Shown: positions 57,400 through 64,000 of the stretch, one piece after another | How the letters are laid out: each line of letters begins with the position of its first letter | How positions within the stretch are numbered: the stretch's first letter is position 1 | From: Salminus brasiliensis | Taxonomy: Eukaryota > Chordata > Actinopteri > Characiformes > Bryconidae | Direction: 5' to 3' | Assembly: GCF_030463535.1 (NCBI RefSeq) | Contig: NC_132900.1 | Location: 25,501,456-25,565,455 of the forward strand | Length of the DNA stretch: 64,000 nucleotides | Notes under the pieces: model-generated | The model's input: only the letters and a program-made list of their open reading frames with translations | Databases searched by the model: none | What the model was told of the DNA's origin: nothing | Program-made: the position numbers and the translations under genes

Positions 57400-57627
57400 C
57401 CCTTAAAAAGCATATTGGGCCTGTTGGTTACCCGGTGATGTTGCATAGGCGTGTATCGCTCTTTCCCCTCCCAGAGTCATGAGTATTGCATGTGATAGGG
57501 TAGTGGATAACCAATCCATTTGAAAAAAAGAGGCTGCCGATAGCTAGCAGCATGACCGGGATTCGAACCTGTGACTCTCTGATTGTAGTGACAGCACCTT
57601 AGTCTACTTGACCACTTGGGACACCCC
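57400..57627 (-). mobile_element. tRNA-headed SINE-like element
   Basis: On the minus strand the head near 57627 reads gtgtcccaagtggtcaagta (A-box region) and ggttcgaatcccggtcatgc (B box, 57569-57559). The body extends toward about 57400 without a recognised tail. It differs in sequence from the SINE at 15551-15780, so it is a second family. It is not a tRNA gene: no cloverleaf with a matched acceptor stem can be drawn. Confidence 0.6.
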
Positions 57628-57629
57628 TT

Positions 57630-60600
57630 TTTTTTATGACACAAACAGAGCTAGTTCAGTGTAACAGCGCTCCAGAGAATCGTGGAGAATCGTGAGCTTG
57701 CCTTCACTGGCGTGCTGCAAAAAGCATTCACTAATGGAAGTTTTGAAAGAACTTCATTTTTATAAGTGAAAAGAAAATGAATTTCAATCTCTATTGTCAA
57801 TTATGGCTTTCAGCAGTAAAACTTTCTAAATATTCTCCACTATAATTTAAAGAAACATTTAACGGTAAGAAAATGGCCATTGAATCCATGTAGATGAGCT
57901 AGCACTACTGTATGATTAGCCTAGCTGACTCTGAGTCATCTTAATCTTTCTTCCTGCCACTAAACGAATGCGCAGGTGTGTTTCTCTGTAATATTTTAAT
58001 ACCTATTAATAGCATTATTTACAATAACTTGTAAACTTAATCTTATATATCCTCACTGACGTAACTGAACCTTCTCAGATACGAAATATTCCTTTAAATC
58101 CTCATATAATGTAAAAAGCTGCCCTTTACACTGCCTTGCTTGCAAAAGCAGCATAACCCAGCAAACCAGACGAAGACCAGACCAGCATACAATAATGTAG
58201 ACCACTTTAGATGATCATGGAATTCATGCTGGTCTAAACTGTTGGTCCACAACTATCCCTGACCCTCTACATTCCATATAAAAGTCAGAAGACAGATGTG
58301 TGTGAGTTTACTGGTGGGTTCAGACAGTAAATTAAGTGTAATAAATGGCTATAGTGGCTATATTTGTGTACGGCAATGCCCGGTTCCATTCACCACCAAT
58401 GTAAAGAAACCTGAGTCGCTCTGCAGTGCATCCACAATTTCACACCAAACCCCACTCTGACTGACTTCGCTTATATTTTAGCATTAGAAATATGCAGCAA
58501 TTTCTCAAAGAAACTCTAGCTGTAGATGGTTACTTTGCATAATGTAGCAGCTTGTTAAATTTTCATGTACTTCCACCCATTAGACTTAGACCCAATAGTT
58601 TTCTGAAGGTCAGCGAATCACACATGCACTTGTGCGTTGCTGCAGGGTTTCCTGGCCCCTGGCCGGCCTCTGAGTTCCAGCACAGGCCCCTGAGCTGGCG
58701 ACACCAGGCTGTGAATTCTGACAGAGATCTGATGCATGCCTCTGTTCTGTGCATTTCTGGAACCCTCCACAGTACCACACGGTATCTTCATAGCAGTCTG
58801 AGAAGGGCTGCTATGACAATAGGTCAGCAAACATTCGTAAACAGTCACAGCTTTGTCGGGAGTTGGTGAAGAGGATGGATTCTTCCTTGAGGTTCTACTA
58901 ATGTAACAGGACGTTTTTTTTTCTTCTCCTGACTAACCTGGGCAGTTCAGTACGACCCTTCAACTCTGGAGAATCAGGTCCAGAGAACCCTTTCACGCAT
59001 GTGTGGCGTACAGCTGTATTTTGGGCATGTCAGGCACGTTCTCAATACAGGACATCTTCTGCCTGATTTAGGCAGGGGGCTGCCCCTGATTTCCCCAATA
59101 AACGAAGCCATGATGCAGCATATTCTACAGGGATTAAGCCACATTCCAGTAGGAACGTGACGTCCCTGCATACCCTCTACAGGGACAGGTGCCATTAAGA
59201 AATATGTTGAGGGGTTCAATGGTCATGTGGCCTCACCTCCCGTCTCTGCCAAACAAGATGGCAGCTTTCATTTCGGCTATCTTTTGGCCATAAAAACACA
59301 GCAATGGATGTGAACGAGGACGCACTGTCCACTCATATACACATTCTTTGGCGGAAATAGCAGTGTTTTGTTGATAGCACATTGTTTACAGAATACTCTT
59401 TCCATAATGACATCAACACGCCCACTGTGAATGCTTCAGAAAATGACCTGCACACAAATGGGCTTACCTGGACATTGCCCAGACTTACCAGACTGTACTA
59501 GGGGGCTGGCACATGTAGTTCCTCAGGGTAATGTCCGGAAAGGTTCTGGCTTACTCTACATGTCTGAAAGGAGCTTGAGAGAAACCAAAACTGTAAAGGA
59601 AAAAGTTCAAAACGAAAACTCCTTAAGAACATGTGGAGGAACTGCTGTGAGGAACAACAAATGAGAAGGAGGACCTCTCTGAGAGCATGAGGAAAAACCA
59701 CTGCAAGGAACCTGGACTCAAAAGAAAACCTCACTAAGTTCCACAGCTTTTTTTGGCTTAATCAATGACATTGTTCCAATTTTCGGAAAAGGATGCATCT
59801 CAACAGGCTTTTCCTCTCTGATCCTCTTCCACAAGTCTAGTGACGTGAAGACGGCGTTGGTAATGGAAAGAGTGTGCTCGACACATTTAGGGAAGAGGAG
59901 CAGAAGCTTATGCTACTTCTTCCCAGCAGTGCCCCTTCACAACTTGTGGTCTCGGCCAACTGTGGCAACTCTGGAAACCTTCAAGAAGGATGATTTCATG
60001 AGAACGTGGTCCAGGCTGGTGCAAACCGCAATTCTTCTGAGAAGAACACATTCATACACTTACACACACACTGAAATTGCACTGAACCCATTTTCAGAAG
60101 ATCTCTCACAGTGTAAAACACAGTTCCAGGCAGTGCCTGGAACGCAAAGGTTTCCCAGATATCACACCTTAATTCCTCTTGATGTATTGCTGTCATATTC
60201 GTTTTAGGATAATCAGATCAGCTTCAATTCGCAGGAAATGAGACTCAGGAAGAGTGACGGAGGCCCAAAGTGACTCTGCTAGGTGTGTGTGCGTGCCAGG
60301 CAGGGAGGAAATGCCGTCCAGGACACGAGATCGAAATCACCACACACTCACAATCACAATGTCCTTCTTTGTCTGCGGCACCTGCCCTGTGCCAGCAGGG
60401 CCTGGGTGTTTTAGCTTGAGGTGTGATCAGCTTTCATTCTTCTTTCCTTCTGCACATCTCAGCTTTTTACAGCACTGGAAATGAAACCAACTGCCGGCCA
60501 CTCCAAGACTAACATCAGCATGCTGTGGAAATGATACCTAAGGCTTGAAGGTGCTCATTTGGACATTACAATAAAGCTGAGAAGGTGCTGACTTCCTTCA

Positions 60601-60635
60601 GACTGATTGGTTAATAAGAGTCCGCAGCCATTAGA
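57630..60635. other. Intergenic, no gene seen
   Basis: Unique sequence apart from a weak RF3 trace at 58145-58260. Frames at 58552-58869 (105 codons) and 59845-60207 (120 codons) have no recognisable domains or exon context. Confidence 0.55.
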
Positions 60636-60644
60636 GTATTCTCT

Positions 60645-60870
60645 GAACAATTGTAGCTGATCAGCCAGGACATTTGCTCCATTATTTTGCACTGAAGCAT
60701 ATCACCACCAAATAGCATCTTTCTAACTGCACAGATGAATGGAGCTCCATTACTCCAGAGAACACAGCCCAATATTGGGGGCTTTATACCCCCTTCAGCC
60801 CACACATGGCCATGGTGACCTTAGGCTTATGTGTGGTTGCTTAGCACCTTATTATAGGGGTGTTGGACAT
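60645..60870 (-). mobile_element. RF2 fragment, minus orientation
   Basis: On the minus strand: ggctgaagggggtataaag, ccaatattgggctgtgttct and ctggagtaatggagctcc are in RF2 order. A gctgatcagccaggacattt at about 60656-60675 matches the end type of the 62.6-kb element, so two families meet here. Confidence 0.6.
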
Positions 60871-60919
60871 GTAGTGTAACTATGCAATTTGTGTTGGAAT
60901 TTATAGCGTCTATCTAGCC

Positions 60920-61740
60920 ATTCCCCAGGCAGTCAATCCGTCAATCTACCTGTCCTTCCATAGTATCATCCATGGATCCATCTATCTACAGTATTTATCC
61001 ATCCATCCATCCATCTTTTCATCCATACATCCATCTATAATATCTATCAATCCAATATTTCTCCATCTTCCTCTGCGTCCATCCATCTGTCCATCCAATC
61101 ACCCATTTATTCATTTAGAGTCTCCATCCATCCATCAGTTTATCTATCCATCCATCTACCTATCCATTCATCTTTCCATACACTCCATCTTTCCTTTCAT
61201 CTCTGCATACAGCCGTCATTTCTTCCATCTCAGCTAGAGTATCCATTTATCTATCCATATATCCATTGGTCTAACTATTCACAGTATCCAACCACCTAGC
61301 CATCTATCCATCCATCTACAGCAGGGGTGTCCAATCTTATCCACAAAGGGAAGCTGTGTGGCTGCAGATGCCTTGGCTTGGCTGGAATGAAAACCTGCAG
61401 CAACAGCGGTCATCCATATATCTATTTCTCTGTCCATCCATCAATTTACTTTACAATTTCTGCAGTATTTATCCATTCATTCTCCCATCCATTCATCCAT
61501 CCAACCATCTTACACTATCTATCCATGTATCCTTCCTTGAAATATCCATCCAACTATCCATTTATCCATCCATTTATTTATCTACAGTATCCATCCATCT
61601 GCCCATCCATCCATCCATCCGTCCAATCACGCATCTATACTATCTGTCCATGTATCCCTCCAACAGTATATCCATCCAACTATCCATGTATCTATCCATC
61701 CATCCATTCATCTATTCAACTATCCATCCATAATATATCA
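60920..61740. repeat. (ATCC)n-type degenerate microsatellite region
   Basis: About 800 bp of ccatccatctat and tccatccaac variants. Frames of 199 and 125 codons here encode Ile/Pro/Ser/Tyr repeats. It is interrupted by a transposon fragment at 61321-61405. Confidence 0.9.
61321..61405. mobile_element. MITE fragment within the (ATCC)n region
   Basis: caggggtgtccaatcttatc, cacaaaggg and ttggctggaatgaaaacctg with cagcaaca are the terminal and internal text of a common teleost MITE. Only about 85 bp remains. Confidence 0.65.
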
Positions 61741-61747
61741 TATAATA

Positions 61748-61748
<1 letters not shown>

Positions 61749-61808
<60 letters not shown>
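61749..61808. repeat. (TA)n microsatellite
   Basis: About 30 uninterrupted TA units closing the (ATCC)n region. Confidence 0.95.
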
Positions 61809-61810
<2 letters not shown>

Positions 61811-61811
61811 A

Positions 61812-62590
61812 TCCAAAATATAGACAACAAATACACAACAGCTTTTGTAATTTTCCAATTTATTTTCATGGAAAAATAGCACTTACTCCTCATTTTATTC
61901 AGATTACTCAGAAACAGGTTAAATAATAATAATTCATGGCCATAGGCCTAACTAATAGCATACTTTTATTCAGCATGGTGGAATAATAAATACATGTAGA
62001 AGAATGCACCCTCTCCCCCTCCCCCCTCCTCATGCACTCTAACGCTCTTCTCATGGAAGATGGTTCAAATTCTTTCAGAGCGACTTCCTGGCCTGCCAGG
62101 TAACTCCACTGCAACCAGCCTAAAGGCACAGACTGCAGAATGCACAGTCAGCAGCAGCATCAGAGCTCTGCACCAACACCGCTCTTATAAAAATATATAA
62201 AAATAGAAACTTCATAAACATTGCAATAGTGTATGATCTCTTTCTCCACCTCTCTCATTAAAAATGCTCAGCTTGTTTATGTGCATGCACATTTTTTTCC
62301 TTACGTTTTTTTTTACTATTATCAAACTTTTATGTGCTTAAAATCACTGTATATACACCCCACCCTAGCCACCACCCCCCTGAAAAGTAGAATAACCTGT
62401 CAGCAACAAAACACATATTTACTAGCAAACAATCATTTACATATTATAATTATTTAACATATTATACATGGTGCACACACTGCCCATAAAAGTTTGGGGG
62501 CTTCCAGCTTTCCTCACTTCCTTTCCCAATCAAAGATTTAAACAAATGGTTAAAATAAAAAAATGTAAATAACATGATTGTTCACTGACT
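61812..62590. other. Intergenic, no gene seen
   Basis: AT-rich unique DNA; no exon-like frame. Confidence 0.6.
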
Positions 62591-62596
62591 CCAAAT

Positions 62597-63068
62597 GTCG
62601 ATCAGCCAAGACATGTCTGGTATCTAACATGTGCTTCTTTAGTTTTCAACAGGAGATGCTAGGCTAACATTGCTAACAAACACTGGACTTAGACTGTCAC
62701 CAATCTCATCTCCATAAATACATGCCAAACAGATTTTAGTTTAGAAGTTTAGAACACAGTGTGACTTACTTTAGTCTATAAACACAGAAATATATTGCTT
62801 TGGACCAGAACGTCTTTTCCGCAGCATATTATGGGGCTTCGTCTGGCTACTTCTGGTCAGGTTTAAAAGTGGACAGGAAAGTACTGCACAGGGTGGATGC
62901 ACAAGATCTATCTGTGCCTTGCTTTTATTAAGATTTGAGAATGTATTTGCTGGGATGAAATTGGTGACAGTCTAAGTCCATTGTATGTTAGCAACGTTAG
63001 CCTAGCATCCACTGTTCCTTACTAAAGAAGCACACAGTAGAAAACCAAAAATGTCTTGGCTAATCGAC
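62597..63068. mobile_element. 472-bp foldback element with about 115-bp arms
   Basis: 62597-62710 and 62954-63068 are inverted copies: gtcgatcagccaagacat, gtgcttctttag, gatgctaggctaac, ttgctaacaa, ggacttagactgtcaccaat pair with their complements. Identity is roughly 80%. The 243-bp centre is non-coding. The same text occurs at 28025-28330, and its end type at 45800 and 60656, so this is a small dispersed family. Confidence 0.85.
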
Positions 63069-63069
63069 T

Positions 63070-63610
63070 GAATCTGGGGTCACTGATCAATCAAGCCCAT
63101 TCGTTTTTTTTATTTTTGCCAAAAAGCTCCATTAATCCATTAATTAAGAGTTGTTGAGGTAAGTAATTTCTACATATTTGCCCAATAACAGCATAACACA
63201 ATGGACTGGTGTCCCCAAAGTTTTGACAGGCAGTGCACAAGCTCTCAAAAGTCTTGCAGAGAAAGAACAGCTGAAGTCAGAAACTCGCCGATGTTTCTTG
63301 GGGCCAGATGGCGTCAATGTCAATGTTTTTTTTCCCTCCCGTTAAGAAGACTTTTCAGCCGTCAACAAGCCTCAGCGTGAACAAACGCTGCTCTCGCCGG
63401 CCGTTCTGCTACGAAGTGCTGCGTTGGAGTGTGTGTCCTTGGCGTGTGGCTTCAGATGACTGCAAACACTCTGAACGCTTTGCCTCCTGTGGGATTCAGC
63501 AGGCTAAGGAGGGGAACAAGAAAAGTGTCCAGTTTTCATTTGGCTTTGGCAGCTCAGACAGAGACACATTATTTATGTTTTTTGAGTCAAATAACCAAGC
63601 CCCCTCTCAC

Positions 63611-63641
<31 letters not shown>

Positions 63642-64000
63642 CACAATCCACTGCCAGGGTGGTCCAGTCTAATCTCTATACGCTTGGGGTTCATCTGCCC
63701 ATTAAACTAAATAATTGTGTTATTCGGACCAGCTCGTAAAGACAGGGGGATATTAGTTGAATTAGCTCAGCTGATTTAATGCCAACCTCAAACCAGCAGA
63801 TAGAAGATCTGCTAAGACAACCACACACTATTCCACTCTTCTTTAAAGTGGTTTGGCCAATCGGCAAAATTACGCATCCCTCCACATCACATTAAATGTT
63901 GCCTGCTAGCTAATAAGTACTGGAGGAGTTTAATGGACACTGTATAACATGCTGTTATCTATATTAATGCGTCATTTAGCATTAGGATTAGCTTCCATTT
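63070..64000. other. Unique right end of window
   Basis: 63280-63600 is GC-richer and repeat-free with plus-strand frames of 143 and 93 codons that overlap in different frames. Neither is recognised. (CA)n at 63614-63641. No gene is claimed. Confidence 0.5.

Noticed and set aside
57559..57622. tRNA gene on the minus strand
   Set aside because: A and B boxes are present but no acceptor-stem pairing; it is a SINE head.
61327..61926. 199-codon plus-strand frame
   Set aside because: Derived from (ATCC)n and (TA)n repeats.
63308..63739. 143-codon plus-strand frame at the right end
   Set aside because: Ends in a (CA)n-encoded His/Thr run and shows no family resemblance; overlaps another frame equally open.

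Overview
The window is vertebrate, almost certainly teleost, genomic DNA. It has spliced genes with GT/AG introns, very low coding density, abundant (CA)n, (TA)n, (GA)n and (ATCC)n microsatellites, and many short inverted-repeat DNA transposons, tRNA-headed SINEs and solo LTRs of types common in ray-finned fish. The species cannot be fixed from the sequence; an otophysan (characin- or catfish-like) genome is only a guess. I see no bacterial operon, CRISPR array or autonomous virus-like element.

Two protein-coding genes are supported. At the left edge, on the plus strand, lies the 3' part of a cerebellin gene, best called cbln2. It has three coding exons (1-225, 3046-3165, 4855-5052), all joined in phase 0, and encodes the C1q-family synaptic organiser. 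Its signal peptide lies at or beyond the left edge. On the minus strand, 36099-37685 is a complete single-exon socs6 coding region of 528 aa, with SH2 domain and SOCS box. A likely 4.2-kb 3' UTR runs to a poly(A) signal near 31880, and a CpG-rich promoter candidate lies near 38.6 kb. The genes are tail to tail, as I recall for SOCS6 and CBLN2 on human chromosome 18, which supports the cbln2 assignment.

The rest is non-coding. Intron 1 of cbln2 holds a perfect 41-bp inverted repeat with a 24-nt loop (1184-1289), a 28-bp minisatellite (about 1300-2440) and a deleted transposon copy. Intron 2 holds a pyrimidine tract with an 80-88 bp higher-order repeat and a 683-bp element with 16-bp perfect inverted ends. 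From 5.5 to 31 kb come dispersed transposon remnants, a 22-bp minisatellite (9.32-11.21 kb), a SINE at 15.55 kb, paired copies of an unnamed 0.4-kb repeat, and further degenerate arrays at 19.5 and 24.0 kb. The putative socs6 3' UTR contains a 0.8-kb inverted-repeat element with a 148-bp hAT-like element nested inside it.

Upstream of socs6 are an imperfect 33-bp-arm hairpin, a GCTGGT-rich repeat, and a diverged 21-bp minisatellite. That minisatellite lies in one orientation at 40.1-43.3 kb and in the opposite orientation at 44.4-45.25 kb. Its left arm is interrupted by two solo LTRs (40176-40934 and 41168-41587), each with 5-bp target-site duplications. From 46 to 64 kb there are more transposon fragments, a (GA)n tract, a minus-strand tRNA-like SINE, an (ATCC)n/(TA)n region and a 472-bp element with arms of about 115 bp. 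No further gene could be recognised to the right of socs6.

Family names for repeats are mine unless stated. RF1 is a TA-flanked element with ATCAGCC-type ends. RF2 is the element running from a GTGGACACC end to a CATATAGT end. RF3 is the GCTGGT/ACCAGC-rich repeat. R1 is the paired repeat at 12 and 16 kb. No database search was possible, so recognition of repeat families rests on sequence memory and internal comparison.
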